Of a stretch of DNA of 64,000 nucleotides, positions 1 through 9,063 are shown in pieces. The notes under the pieces are model-generated. The model had not been told where the DNA came from. It saw only the letters and a program-made list of their open reading frames with translations, and made no database searches. A program made the position numbers and the translations under genes. This DNA comes from Candidatus Binatia bacterium (GTDB lineage Bacteria; Desulfobacterota; Binatia; UBA9968; JAJDTQ01): positions 2,929,042-2,993,041 of the forward strand of contig OX638375.1 of NCBI GenBank assembly GCA_951813575.1, written 5' to 3'. Position 1 is the first letter of the stretch; every line of letters begins with the position of its first letter.

Positions 1-30
1 GATACGGCGCTTACGAACAGGAGGACGGTT

Positions 31-1008
31 ATGAGAAAGTGGGTTGCCATCACTGTTTTGTTTGCCCTGATAGCCTTTGCGCAGTCGACCGTTGTTTCGG
101 CGGCGGACTTTCCCAAGAAGAACATTACGATCATCGTGGCGGGCTCTCCCGGCGGCGGTTTCGACCGGCTGGCCCGGGGCATCGGCAGGACCATGCGGAA
201 ATACCTGCCCAAGGGCGTCCATCTGGTGGTCAAGAACATCACCGGCGGCGGCTTGGTCATCGGCACGGTGGCCATGTACAAGGCCAAGCCCGACGGCTAC
301 ACGCTGGGACACCTTTTCACCGACGGCATGCTGGGCAAGCAGTTGATCAGCGGCGTCGCCAAGACCGGCTACGACGTCACCAAGTTCACCTACATCGCGC
401 GGGTCGGAGCCGAGCCCTACAGCCTCATCGTGGGCAGGAACTCCAAGTTCCATACCCTTGAGGACCTCCGGAAGGCCAAGCGGGTGAAATGGGGCGTGGA
501 AGGCATCGGCGTGTCGCGCTGGATTCCGACTTTCGTGGCGGCCAAGGAGCTGGGCATCCAGATGGACGTGGTGTCGGGGTACCGCGGCACCAGCGAGGGC
601 ATCCCGGCCATGATCCGGAACGACTTCGACGTCTACCTGCAGCCCATCGACCACCCCACCACCGCCACCTACATCGCGTCGGGCGACGTGAGGCCGGTCC
701 TCCACCTGCACGGCGAACGGCCGGTGAACGCTCCCGACACGCCGACGGCCAAGGAGAAGGGGGTCGATCTCCGCCTCTACGTGGGCCGCAGCATCGTGGC
801 TCCTCCAGGTCTGTCCGATGACAGGAAGAAGATCCTGGAAGACCTGTTCATGAAGGCCATGACCGATCCGGAATACAAGGAGTTCCTGGCCAAGTCCAAG
901 AGCCCCATCGTCCCCGGCGACTCCAAGGTGGCGCAGGCCGACCTGGACAACTACGTGAAGAGCTACAGCAAGTACACCCAGGCCATGCGCGACGCGTTGC
1001 CGAAGTAG
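31..1008 (+). CDS. TctC/Bug-family substrate-binding protein of a tripartite tricarboxylate transporter
   Basis: Predicted periplasmic receptor that captures a small carboxylate (or related solute) and hands it to a TctA/TctB membrane pair. The 325-residue product starts with a signal peptide (basic MRK, hydrophobic stretch, likely cut after VVSA) and continues with the N-terminal (I)TIIVAGSPGGGFDRLAR strand-loop typical of Bug receptors. Length is usual for the family. An AGGAGG-like site lies 5 nt before the ATG. The fused TctA-TctB permease is 4.5 kb downstream, so the three parts may work together although they are not contiguous. The substrate cannot be read from the sequence. Confidence 0.9.
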   Translation: MRKWVAITVLFALIAFAQSTVVSAADFPKKNITIIVAGSPGGGFDRLARGIGRTMRKYLPKGVHLVVKNITGGGLVIGTVAMYKAKPDGYTLGHLFTDGMLGKQLISGVAKTGYDVTKFTYIARVGAEPYSLIVGRNSKFHTLEDLRKAKRVKWGVEGIGVSRWIPTFVAAKELGIQMDVVSGYRGTSEGIPAMIRNDFDVYLQPIDHPTTATYIASGDVRPVLHLHGERPVNAPDTPTAKEKGVDLRLYVGRSIVAPPGLSDDRKKILEDLFMKAMTDPEYKEFLAKSKSPIVPGDSKVAQADLDNYVKSYSKYTQAMRDALPK

Positions 1009-1070
1009 TGCGCCACAGGTAGCGGGGACCGGTGACCCCGGGTCACCGCTGCCGCAGAAAGCGAGATCGG

Positions 1071-2405
1071 ATGAATCAACCCGCCAACCCGGGTACCGGG
1101 CCGCGTCCGCCCATACCGCTGCCCTTTCACTACGCCTGGCTCATCGTCGCCGTCACCTTCTTCGCCAGCTTCAACGGTGCCGGAATCCGCGTGGTCCCCA
1201 CCGTGCTGATCCACCCGCTGGAAGCGGACTTCGGATGGGCCCGCTCGGCGATCACACTCGGGATCTCCATCAATCTCCTGCTCTACGGCGTCGCCGCGCC
1301 GGTGGTGGGTTGGATTCTGGACAAGTACGGGCCGCGCCGGGTCATGCTGACCTCGCTGACCCTGCTCTCGGTGGGTCTCTTGTGCACCACCTTCGTCAGC
1401 CAGTTGTGGCAGTTCTGGCTCACTTGGGGGGTCATGGTAGGGTTGGGAGCGGGCGGCATGTCCGGCGTGCTCTCCGCTTCGGTGGCGCATCGCTGGTTCA
1501 ACGCCCGGCGCGGGCAGGCGGTGGGAATCCTCAGCAGCGGCAGCTCCACGGGACAGATCGTCTTCATCCCGTTCATGCTGTTCATCGTGGCCTATACCGG
1601 CTGGCGCATGGGTTCCTACATACTGGTTGCCTGCACGGCCGCAGCGGTCACGCTGGTCTGGCTGCTCATGCGCGACAAGCCCGAGGATGTCGGCCTGGAG
1701 CCCTACAACGAGGGGCCCGGAGCCGTGACGGCGCCGGTGGTCGACAAGGCGGCGGCCAAACCGGAGGAAGCGAAGCCCGCGGGACCGGTCATGGGCATCA
1801 AGGACGCCATCAAGACCCCCACTTTCTGGCTCTTGTGCGGCGTGTTCTCCATCTGCGGCGGCACGGCCAACGGACTCATCGGGACCCACCTGCTTCCCCA
1901 TGCCCTGGAGAACGGGTTCGACAGACTTACCGTGGCCAGCGCCATTGGCATCATGGGGACCATGAACGTCATCGGGACCCTGTTCTCCGGTTGGCTGGCC
2001 GACCGCATCGATCCCCGGAAGCTGATTGCCGCGGTGTTCACGTTGCGGGGGTTGTCGCTCTTCTATCTGTTGCTCGTTGACAACACCCAGGGCCTCATCA
2101 TCTTCACCGTCGTGTACGGACTCGACTGGTTCGCCACGGTTCCGCCGGTGGTCATGATCGCGGGCCAGACCTTCGGCAAGCAGTCCATCGGCCGGATCTA
2201 CGGCTGGATCTTTCTGTCGCACCAGATAGGCGGGTCCGCCATGGCCTACGCCGGCGGCCTGCTGTACGACTATGTCGGAAACTACGAGATGGCGTTCTTC
2301 GCCGGCGGCTGGATGGGGCTGATGGCCGCAGCGTTCGGGCTGAGCATCCGGCCCAAGAAGACGATACCGCCGCTGGGACCGGCGCCCGCGGGAGCGGCCG
2401 CCTGA
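1071..2405 (+). CDS. MFS transporter (monocarboxylate/oxalate-formate-like)
   Basis: Twelve-helix major facilitator permease of the inner membrane, 444 residues from the ATG at 1071 (MNQPANPG). An earlier in-frame GTG at 1032 would add 13 polar residues and looks less likely. The N-half shows the MFS loop motif DKYGPRR between helices 2 and 3, and the C-half has the matching DRIDPRK. A charged, Ala/Pro/Glu-rich central loop lies near residues 205-240. The overall pattern (long periplasmic-facing GAGGMSGVLSASV helix) resembles monocarboxylate carriers. It follows the TctC gene by 62 nt and may share its transcript. The substrate is unknown. Confidence 0.85.
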   Translation: MNQPANPGTGPRPPIPLPFHYAWLIVAVTFFASFNGAGIRVVPTVLIHPLEADFGWARSAITLGISINLLLYGVAAPVVGWILDKYGPRRVMLTSLTLLSVGLLCTTFVSQLWQFWLTWGVMVGLGAGGMSGVLSASVAHRWFNARRGQAVGILSSGSSTGQIVFIPFMLFIVAYTGWRMGSYILVACTAAAVTLVWLLMRDKPEDVGLEPYNEGPGAVTAPVVDKAAAKPEEAKPAGPVMGIKDAIKTPTFWLLCGVFSICGGTANGLIGTHLLPHALENGFDRLTVASAIGIMGTMNVIGTLFSGWLADRIDPRKLIAAVFTLRGLSLFYLLLVDNTQGLIIFTVVYGLDWFATVPPVVMIAGQTFGKQSIGRIYGWIFLSHQIGGSAMAYAGGLLYDYVGNYEMAFFAGGWMGLMAAAFGLSIRPKKTIPPLGPAPAGAAA

Positions 2406-2428
2406 CACTGCGACAAGCCCGACGGCGG

Positions 2429-2667
2429 CATTCCCGCGAAACAGGCTGTGTCAAACGGCATCCGAGAGAGGCAACGCCCCCCTAATCGTCATTCCCGCTC
2501 CTCCCCGTCATTCCCGCGAAAGCGGGAATCCAGGGGCGGTGGAGGGGCGTACAGCGGCGTTTTCCCGCCTCGCCCCTCTCCTGGATTCCCGCTTTCGCGG
2601 GAATGACGATTAGGGCGGCCGTTGCCTCTCTCGGATGGTGTTTGACACAGCCTGTTTCGCGGGAATG
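2429..2667. repeat. Long imperfect inverted repeat built from CATTCCCGCG palindromes
   Basis: Two arms of about 90-100 nt face each other. The left arm reads through CATTCCCGCG, ACAGGCTGTGTCAAAC, CCGAGAGAGGCAAC and a GTCATTCCCGCGAAAGCGGG unit. The right arm (about 2580-2667) is its reverse complement with a few changes. The element lies between the convergent MFS and cytochrome genes and could form a large hairpin that ends transcription from both sides. No coding potential was seen. Confidence 0.85.
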
Positions 2668-2728
2668 ACGGGGAGAGGGTGGGAATGACTATTCCCGGAT
2701 TGTGGTGCCGAATCCGACAGCACCGGTG

Positions 2729-3184
2729 CTACGATCGCTTGTCCTTGCCGGCGGCCTCGTAATCGTACACGTACTGCCAGGGCACGGAGCAGTGGGCCCA
2801 GACGAAGGGTTCGAACTTCTCCCACCACTCCACCTCACGCCCCTCCATGCTCAGCACCCGCACCATGCGCACCATGTCCTGGACCTGGTACTTCTCCAGG
2901 GCGGGCTCGAAGGCGGGCATGATGCCCTTGCCCTTCTTGATGATGCGGCGGATCTCGAACACGTCCCGGTTCTCCACGGTGTGGCGGAAATCCGGGATCT
3001 TGGCCGAGAGCGCCTTGGCAATGGGGCCGTCCCCCCGCCCCGAGGGACCGTGGCAGCTCGCGCAGCGCTGGGCGTAGACGAGCTTCATCTCCTCCTCCCG
3101 GATGCAGCCGGAAAGGGCCGCCAGGCCCAGTAGCAGCAGCCCTGCCCGGAAGAGGGGTGCGCGGTAGCGGGACTTCGTCGACAT
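2729..3184 (-). CDS. c-type cytochrome lipoprotein
   Basis: Small mono-haem cytochrome c, 151 residues, predicted to be exported and lipid-anchored. The N-terminus is a lipoprotein signal with lipobox LSGC (Cys27). The haem motif CASCH is at residues 41-45, and Met89 in GKGIMPAF is the probable sixth haem ligand. The start at 3184 is favoured because GATAGGAG lies just before it and the signal peptide begins there; a longer in-frame extension has no such features. It probably carries electrons in the periplasm. Partner proteins are not encoded next to it. It is divergent from the adenosyltransferase gene. Confidence 0.88.
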   Translation of the reverse strand: MSTKSRYRAPLFRAGLLLLGLAALSGCIREEEMKLVYAQRCASCHGPSGRGDGPIAKALSAKIPDFRHTVENRDVFEIRRIIKKGKGIMPAFEPALEKYQVQDMVRMVRVLSMEGREVEWWEKFEPFVWAHCSVPWQYVYDYEAAGKDKRS

Positions 3185-3329
3185 CACCTTTTCTCCTATC
3201 ATCTTGAGTGCTTGAACAAAACAGACCCTTCGGGCATCCGGCACTGCCGGATGCCCGTGACGATGGCTTTCTCTCTCCGAACCCGATAGGCTTGAACGCG
3301 TCCATGTCTCGTGAACGAGGGGTGTTGAA

Positions 3330-3932
3330 GTGGCCATCAGGATTACACGCGTGTACACGCGCACCGGTGACGACGGCACCACCGGGTTGGTGGGCGGGAA
3401 GCGGGTGCCAAAGGACTCCCAACGGGTCGAGGCCTACGGCGCCGTCGATGAGCTCAACGCGGTGGTGGGCCTGGTGCGCGCCTGGAACGAGCAAGGGAAG
3501 GGGGAGCGCAAGCTGCACCTCGAGCTCGACGCCACCCTGCAGCAGATCCAGCAGGAGCTTTTCGATCTCGGCAGTGAGCTGGCCACCCCCGGCGACTTCA
3601 CCTACGACGGCATGCACCGCGTGGGGGAGGAGGAGGTGACCGGCATCGAGGGACTCATCAACGAGTGCCAGAAGGAACTCAAGCCGCTCAAGTCGTTCAC
3701 CCTGCCCGGTGGCGGACCCATCAGCGCGCAGCTTCACCAGTGCCGCACGGTGTGCCGGCGGGCCGAGCGGGAGATCCTCCGGTTGTCGCGAGTCGAGGAC
3801 GTCGGCGAGTGGCCTCTCAGGTACATCAACCGGTTGAGCGATCTCTTCTACGTTCTGGGGCGATGGGTGGGCCGGAATCTGGGGGAGACGGAGTATCTCT
3901 GGCAAAGGGGTCTGACGAGGGGGCCGAAGTAG
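3330..3932 (+). CDS. PduO-type corrinoid (cob(I)alamin) adenosyltransferase
   Basis: Transfers the adenosyl group of ATP to reduced corrinoid to make adenosylcobalamin, in the cytoplasm. The 200-residue protein has the family ATP-binding N-terminus (TRVYTRTGDDGTTGLVGG) near residues 5-22, the SQRVEAYGAVDELNA segment, and C-terminal VCRRAERE and NRLSDLFYVLGR motifs. The start is GTG at 3330 with GAGGGG upstream. No cobalamin-dependent enzyme is encoded nearby. FabI follows after 54 nt on the same strand. Confidence 0.94.
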   Translation: MAIRITRVYTRTGDDGTTGLVGGKRVPKDSQRVEAYGAVDELNAVVGLVRAWNEQGKGERKLHLELDATLQQIQQELFDLGSELATPGDFTYDGMHRVGEEEVTGIEGLINECQKELKPLKSFTLPGGGPISAQLHQCRTVCRRAEREILRLSRVEDVGEWPLRYINRLSDLFYVLGRWVGRNLGETEYLWQRGLTRGPK

Positions 3933-3986
3933 GCGCGCGGCAAGCGCGCGGAATGTCCGTCGCGGCGGCGGACGGCGGAGTCGGAT

Positions 3987-4760
3987 ATGGCGGGAATCCT
4001 TGCAGGCAAGAAGGCATTGATCTTCGGCGTGGCCAATGACCGGAGCATTGCCTGGGCGGTGGCGCGAGAGCTCCATGCCCAAGGGGCGGAGCTGGCCTTC
4101 ACCTACGCCGGAGAAGTGCTGGAGAAGCGTGTCCGGCCGCTGGCCGAGGGCATCGGTTCCACCATCGTCCTGCCGTGCGACGTCACCCGGGACCAGGAGA
4201 TCGAGGCGGTCTTCCAGGAGGTCGGGCGCCGGTGGGGCGGCCTCGACATCCTGGTGCACGCCATCGCTTTCGCCAGGAAGGAAGACCTGTCCCAGCCCTA
4301 CGTGCAGACCGGACGGGAGGGTTTTCATACGGCCCTGGACATCAGCAGCTACTCGCTGGTGGTGCTGACGCGCCACGCCGCCGAGCTCATGAAGGGGCGC
4401 GGCGGCGCGGTGGTGACGCTGACCTACATGGGTTCGGAGAAGGTGGTCCCCAACTACAACGTCATGGGCGTGGCAAAGGCGGCGCTGGAGGCCAGCGTCC
4501 GTTATCTGGCCCATGACCTCGGCCCGGAAGGGATCCGGGTCAACGCCATCTCGGCCGGTCCGGTGAAGACCCTGGCCGCCTCCGGCATCGCCGGGTTCCG
4601 GGACATGCTGCACTTGGTCAGCGAGCGGGCGCCGCTCAGGCGCAACGTCGACCCGGCCGAGATCGGCCGGACCGCCGTCTATCTCGTGAGCGATCTGGGG
4701 AGCGGCGTGACCGGGGAGACGCTCCACGTCGACGCCGGCTACAACGTCATGGGCATGTGA
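3987..4760 (+). CDS. fabI: Enoyl-[acyl-carrier-protein] reductase (NADH), FabI
   Basis: Last reductive step of each fatty-acid elongation cycle: NAD(P)H reduction of trans-2-enoyl-ACP in the cytoplasm. The 257-residue Rossmann protein has the FabI-type nucleotide loop GVANDRSIAWAVA at about 14-26. The Tyr-x6-Lys active site is Tyr157/Lys164 in YNVMGVAK, with the preceding Tyr147. GPVKTLAASGI and the C-terminal GETLHVDAGYNVMGM are also diagnostic, and the length is standard. It is the target class of triclosan-type inhibitors. Confidence 0.97.
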   Translation: MAGILAGKKALIFGVANDRSIAWAVARELHAQGAELAFTYAGEVLEKRVRPLAEGIGSTIVLPCDVTRDQEIEAVFQEVGRRWGGLDILVHAIAFARKEDLSQPYVQTGREGFHTALDISSYSLVVLTRHAAELMKGRGGAVVTLTYMGSEKVVPNYNVMGVAKAALEASVRYLAHDLGPEGIRVNAISAGPVKTLAASGIAGFRDMLHLVSERAPLRRNVDPAEIGRTAVYLVSDLGSGVTGETLHVDAGYNVMGM

Positions 4761-4827
4761 CAACGCCGTGCGCGCCGGCGGCCCGTCGTTGCCGGCGGTC
4801 CTTTTCGCGGACAAGACGCGAGGACGT

Positions 4828-4854
4828 GTAGGGGCGGGTTTCAAACCCGCCCGC
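4828..4854. repeat. GGGCGGGTTTCAAACCCGCCC palindrome, copy 1
   Basis: Near-perfect hairpin (GCGGGTTT facing AAACCCGC) between fabI and the rhodanese gene. Related copies occur at 24759-24784, 48271-48295 and 61109-61135, each at a gene's 3' end. It could act as a bidirectional terminator or be a mobile REP-like unit. Confidence 0.8.
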
Positions 4855-4889
4855 GTGGCTTGTCCGTAACGCAACGCAGGGGAGATACC

Positions 4890-5324
4890 GTGAAGGAGAT
4901 TTCGCCGCAGGAAGCCTACGACACGTTACGGCAGGACGCCGGGGCCGTCTACATCGACGTGCGCACGGTGGAGGAGTTCGCCGCCGGCCATCCGGAGGGC
5001 GCGGTCAACGTTCCCATCGCGTTCCTCGATCCGGCCCAGGGCATGGTCTACAACCACGACTTCGTCGACGTGGTGGAGCGGCATTTCGCCAAGGACCGGA
5101 CGCTGCTGCTGGGATGCAAGGCGGGTCCGCGCTCGAACAACGCCGCCAATCTCCTGGAGCAGCAGGGCTACCGGGACGTGGCCAGCGTGCGCGGCGGCTT
5201 CGGCGGGATGGTGGACCCCTACGGGCAGGTGCTGGTGGAGGGCTGGGCGGGGCTGGGCCTTCCGGTGAGCCAGGACAACGGCGAGGGCACGAGCTACGAG
5301 TCGCTGGCCGGGGAGGGCGGGTGA
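4890..5324 (+). CDS. Rhodanese-like domain protein
   Basis: Single rhodanese domain of 144 residues, probably cytoplasmic, moving sulfane sulfur through a cysteine persulfide. The active-site loop GCKAGPRS puts the nucleophile at Cys76. The N-terminal AGAVYIDVRTVEEFAAGHPEGAVNVP stretch matches the family's CH2A region. The start is taken as GTG at 4890 because GGGGAGA precedes it; an upstream TTG frame would run into the palindrome. The substrate is unknown. Confidence 0.88.
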   Translation: MKEISPQEAYDTLRQDAGAVYIDVRTVEEFAAGHPEGAVNVPIAFLDPAQGMVYNHDFVDVVERHFAKDRTLLLGCKAGPRSNNAANLLEQQGYRDVASVRGGFGGMVDPYGQVLVEGWAGLGLPVSQDNGEGTSYESLAGEGG

Positions 5325-5350
5325 CACGTTGACGGGTCGCCGTCGCCTGC

Positions 5351-5379
5351 TTGACAGGTGCCCGGTTTTTGGCCATAAA
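5351..5379 (+). promoter_or_regulatory. Candidate sigma-70 promoter for the TctA-TctB fusion gene
   Basis: A perfect TTGACA is followed after 17 nt by CATAAA (4 of 6 consensus bases). Transcription would begin near 5386, leaving about 110 nt before the permease ATG at 5497. Seen by eye only. Confidence 0.5.
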
Positions 5380-5496
5380 GGCACGTTCAAAACGGACCTT
5401 CTCCCAATACATATCAAGAAGTTACCGCCAAACGGCCCCCGCCACGGTGAGGGCTTTCCCGTTCATTCGAACGCCTGACGTTCAGAGATCGACCTT

Positions 5497-7581
5497 ATGG
5501 ATACCTTTCACTCTTTCTACATCGGACTCGCCAACATCCTGCCGTTCTCGGCCGCGGGACAGGACCCGTTCCTGTTCATGCTCATCGGCATCGCCATCGG
5601 GTTTGTCGTCGGCATTCTGCCCGGGCTCGGGGGCGCCACCACCCTGGCGCTCATGCTGCCGTTCATCTACAAGATGGATCCCACCACCGCGTTCGCGTTC
5701 CTTCTGGGCTCCAACGCGGTGACCGCCACCACCGGAGACATCACCTCGATCCTGTTCGGCGTGCCGGGAGAGGGGATCACCGCCGCCACCATCGTCGACG
5801 GCCATCCCATGGCGAAGAAGGGAGAGGCCGGCCGCGCCCTGGGAGCGGCGCTCATGAGCTCGCTGGTGGGGGCGGTCTTCGGCGCTTTCGCCCTGGCCCT
5901 GGCCATCCCCATCGTCCAGCCGCTGGTGCTTTCCATCGGCTCCTCCGAGTTCTTCATGCTGGCGCTGCTGGGTATCACCTTCGTGGCTTCCCTGAGCGGC
6001 GGCAACATCCTCAAGGGGTTGTGCACCGGCGCCTTCGGACTGGTCCTGGCCACCATCGGCCTGGACCCCATCGAGAGCGTCCCGCGGTTTACCCTGGACC
6101 CCCTCATCGGTGAGGATGCGGCGCTGTTCCTGTGGGACGGCCTGTCGCTGGTGTCCGTCACCGTCGGCCTGTTCGCCATTCCCGAGATCATCGAGTTGTC
6201 GGTGCAGGGGTCGAGCATCGCGCGGCAGTCGTCCACCGGCAAGCTGGGCGGCGTCATGCAGGGTGTCATCGATACCTTCCGCCACTGGAAGCTGGTGCTG
6301 GCGTGCAGCGCCATCGGCTCCTACATCGGCCTCATTCCGGGACTGGGCGGCGGCCCGGCCCAGTGGGTGGCGTACGCGCACGCGGTGCAAAGCTCGCCGG
6401 GCGACAAGGACCGCTTCGGCAAGGGCGCCATCGAGGGCGTCCTCGGACCAGGCGCGGCCAACAACTCGAAGGAAGGCGGCTCGCTGGTCCCGACCATCGC
6501 CTTCGGCGTGCCGGGCAGCGTCTCCATGGCCATTCTGCTGGGGGCCTTCATCATCCAGGGAATCGTCCCGGGACCGGACCTGCTCGATCCCGCCAAGCAC
6601 CTGGACCTGACGTTCTCGTTCGTCTGGATCATCGTCGTCTCCAACATCATCACCGTGGCCGTGTGCCTGCTGTTCCTGAACCAGCTCGCGAAGATCACGT
6701 TCGTCAAGGGGACGTACCTGATCCCGTTCCTTCTGTTGCTGATCTATCTGGGGGGCTTTGCCGTCAACAACGCCTTCGGCGACATCCTGATGGTGCTGAT
6801 ATTCGGCGGGGTGGGGTGGCTGATGGTCCGGTTCGACTGGCAACGGCCGCCGCTCCTGCTGGGGCTCGTTCTCGGCGGCATCGCGGAGAACAACCTCTTC
6901 ATCGCCACCAAGGTCTACGGTACCGGATTCTTGCTGCGGCCCGGGGTGCTGTTGATCGCACTGCTGATCGTCGCCGGGCTGTGCTACCCCATGTTCCAGG
7001 CCTACCGGGAGCGCAAACGTCTCGAACGGCACGAAGCCGCCTTCGAGGTGCCCGGCATCACCAAGACCACGGAACCGATCTCACGCAACGAGCGCATGGC
7101 CAACGGACTCTTCGCCCTGTGCTTCGTTGCGCTGTTCGCCTACGTCCTGCGCGAGTGTTTCTTCGGCTTCGGCGCCGACGAAGATCGCGCCGCCCTGTTC
7201 CCGCTGATCATCGGCCTTCCGGCCTTTTTCTTCAGCGTGGCGGTGTTCGTGAAGGAGATCATGAAGACCTCCAGGGAGGTGGTGCACGGAGAGGAAGGCA
7301 TCGAGGAAGTCGAGGAGATAACTCCGGAGGAAACCCGCCGGCGAACCCTCGTCATCAGCGCCTGGGTGGTGGGATTCTTCCTCTCCATATGGCTGATCGG
7401 GTTCGTGTGGTCGTCGCTGGTGGCGACCTTCCTCTACCTCAAGTTCGGCGCCCGGGAAGGCTGGCTCATCACCGTCATCCTCACGGCGGTGGCGTACGTG
7501 TTCTTTGCCGGCATCTTCGACTGGCTCCTGGTCCTGCCCTTCCCGCCTGGCGATCTGTTCGTCTGGCTGGGACTTGATTGA
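5497..7581 (+). CDS. Fused TctA-TctB permease of a tripartite tricarboxylate transporter
   Basis: Integral membrane component that imports a carboxylate delivered by a TctC receptor. Residues 1 to about 500 are a full TctA domain with the family signature GILPGLGGATTLALMLPF and its repeat PGLGGGPAQWVAYAHA, plus the GPGAANNSKEGGSLVPT loop. After a charged linker (about 505-530), residues 530-694 hold four more helices resembling TctB, with an acidic EEGIEEVEEITPEE loop. TctA is normally about 500 residues and TctB a separate protein of about 150, so the 694-residue length supports a fusion. The TctC candidate lies upstream at 31-1008. Confidence 0.88.
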   Translation: MDTFHSFYIGLANILPFSAAGQDPFLFMLIGIAIGFVVGILPGLGGATTLALMLPFIYKMDPTTAFAFLLGSNAVTATTGDITSILFGVPGEGITAATIVDGHPMAKKGEAGRALGAALMSSLVGAVFGAFALALAIPIVQPLVLSIGSSEFFMLALLGITFVASLSGGNILKGLCTGAFGLVLATIGLDPIESVPRFTLDPLIGEDAALFLWDGLSLVSVTVGLFAIPEIIELSVQGSSIARQSSTGKLGGVMQGVIDTFRHWKLVLACSAIGSYIGLIPGLGGGPAQWVAYAHAVQSSPGDKDRFGKGAIEGVLGPGAANNSKEGGSLVPTIAFGVPGSVSMAILLGAFIIQGIVPGPDLLDPAKHLDLTFSFVWIIVVSNIITVAVCLLFLNQLAKITFVKGTYLIPFLLLLIYLGGFAVNNAFGDILMVLIFGGVGWLMVRFDWQRPPLLLGLVLGGIAENNLFIATKVYGTGFLLRPGVLLIALLIVAGLCYPMFQAYRERKRLERHEAAFEVPGITKTTEPISRNERMANGLFALCFVALFAYVLRECFFGFGADEDRAALFPLIIGLPAFFFSVAVFVKEIMKTSREVVHGEEGIEEVEEITPEETRRRTLVISAWVVGFFLSIWLIGFVWSSLVATFLYLKFGAREGWLITVILTAVAYVFFAGIFDWLLVLPFPPGDLFVWLGLD

Positions 7582-7685
7582 GACTCCGGAGGGGGCGGCA
7601 CGAGTGTCGCTCCCTCCGGGCTTCCGTGAACGTTCCCCCGGCAGGCATATTGACCCGGTCCGGGGCGTCCGGTAGGCTCTCAGGT

Positions 7686-9056
7686 ATGCGCATGCCTCTC
7701 TACGGGCTTGCCGTGGTGTCGGTGGTTGCCTGCCTGGCCGTGGCATGTCTCGGCGCGCCTGCCGCCCACGCCCTTTCCCAGCAGGAGGAGATCCGCATCA
7801 GCCGCGAGTTCCGGCAGGCGGCCCGGCAGCGTCTCAAGTTCGTCGAGGACCCCGAGGTCGAGTTGTATGTGGACGGTATGGCCCGCCGCATCCTCGAGGC
7901 CGTGGGCAACATCCGATACCCCTACCGCTTTTTCGTCATCCAGGACGACTCGATGAACGCGTTCGCGGTTCCGGGGGGGAGCATATTCCTCCACTCCGGC
8001 CTGATCGAACGCGTGGAGACCTCGGACGAGCTGGCGTCGGTTGTCGCCCACGAGATCGTTCACGTCAACGCGCGGCACTTCGCCCGCCTTTCCTCCGCTT
8101 CGGACGCGACTATGTTGTTGGGGGTGCTCGGCGTGTTCCTGGCCCCGGTTCTGGGCCCCGCCGCGCTGGCCGGCCAGGCCGTCGCCATGAGCCGGCAGCT
8201 CGAATTCAGCCGGCAGATGGAAGAGCAGGCCGACAACCTGGGGGTCTCCTACCTGGCGCGCGCCGGCTACGACCCCCAGGCCGCGGTGGACTTCATGAAC
8301 CGGCTGTATCAGGAACGGACCCTGAACCCCGTGGGAAGCCCTCCCTACCTGATGACCCACCCCTTGACGGACAAACGGATCGGCAATCTGGTCGCCTCGA
8401 TACGAACCCGCGGACTGAGACGCCCGCGCTTCAGGGATGTGGACGAGATCCACCGCGTCAAGCTGGTGATCGAGTTGCGGAACGATCCGCAGGCGGTGGT
8501 GGAACGGTTGAGAAAGGCCCACGACAGGCATCCGGAGGCGGCCATGCCGACCTACTCGCTGGGCATCGGCTATGCTGCTACCGGCCGATGGATCGGCGCC
8601 CGGGCAATGCTGGAGCGGGCGGCGCGGTTGAATCCGGCCATCCCGAACCTGGACCGGGACCTCGGACGGACGTACATCCACACGGAAGAGCTTGCCAAGG
8701 CCCACGCGGCCTTCGACCGCATGTTGAAGCGCAAGCCCGACGATCCCATCACCCACCTGTACCGGGGCCAGCTCTTTGAAAAGGAGTCGCGCTTCCGTCA
8801 AGCCGCGGGTTCCTATCTCAGGGTGCGCCAGTTCGCCCCGTCCTGGCCGGAAGCCGCCCGGAGGCTGGGCTATGCCTACCGCAAGCTGAACCAGCCGGGG
8901 AAGGCGCACTACTACCTGGCGCAGTCTTACCTGCTGCGGGACGAGATCGGCAAGGCCATCGATTCGCTGGAGCGGGCCGCCCAGCACTACGAGCCGGACT
9001 CCCCCAGGCTGCAGGTCATCGAGGACGAAATCGCGGCCATACGCGCCGGCGGCTGA
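7686..9056 (+). CDS. Exported M48-family metallopeptidase with TPR repeats (BepA-like)
   Basis: Predicted periplasmic zinc protease, 456 residues. A signal peptide ends near APAAHA (residue 29). The peptidase M48 domain has the zinc motif HEIVH at 122-126 and the third ligand in EEQAD (about 179). Residues 260-450 contain TPR-like helical repeats. This order matches BepA/YfgC, which cares for outer-membrane protein assembly, and that is the inferred role. The ATG at 7686 is chosen because the signal peptide begins there; upstream in-frame sequence is arginine-rich and not gene-like. It converges on the sigma-factor gene with 7 nt between. Confidence 0.88.
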   Translation: MRMPLYGLAVVSVVACLAVACLGAPAAHALSQQEEIRISREFRQAARQRLKFVEDPEVELYVDGMARRILEAVGNIRYPYRFFVIQDDSMNAFAVPGGSIFLHSGLIERVETSDELASVVAHEIVHVNARHFARLSSASDATMLLGVLGVFLAPVLGPAALAGQAVAMSRQLEFSRQMEEQADNLGVSYLARAGYDPQAAVDFMNRLYQERTLNPVGSPPYLMTHPLTDKRIGNLVASIRTRGLRRPRFRDVDEIHRVKLVIELRNDPQAVVERLRKAHDRHPEAAMPTYSLGIGYAATGRWIGARAMLERAARLNPAIPNLDRDLGRTYIHTEELAKAHAAFDRMLKRKPDDPITHLYRGQLFEKESRFRQAAGSYLRVRQFAPSWPEAARRLGYAYRKLNQPGKAHYYLAQSYLLRDEIGKAIDSLERAAQHYEPDSPRLQVIEDEIAAIRAGG

Positions 9057-9063
9057 CCGTCCT

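Noticed and set aside
963..2408. Very long open frame antisense to the MFS gene, and similar ones at 5482-7032, 12561-14795, 44318-46924 and 47145-49637 (all minus)
   Set aside because: They lie opposite well-recognised genes, have compositions of Arg, Gly, His and Pro typical of antisense reading in GC-rich DNA, and show no family motif or ribosome site.
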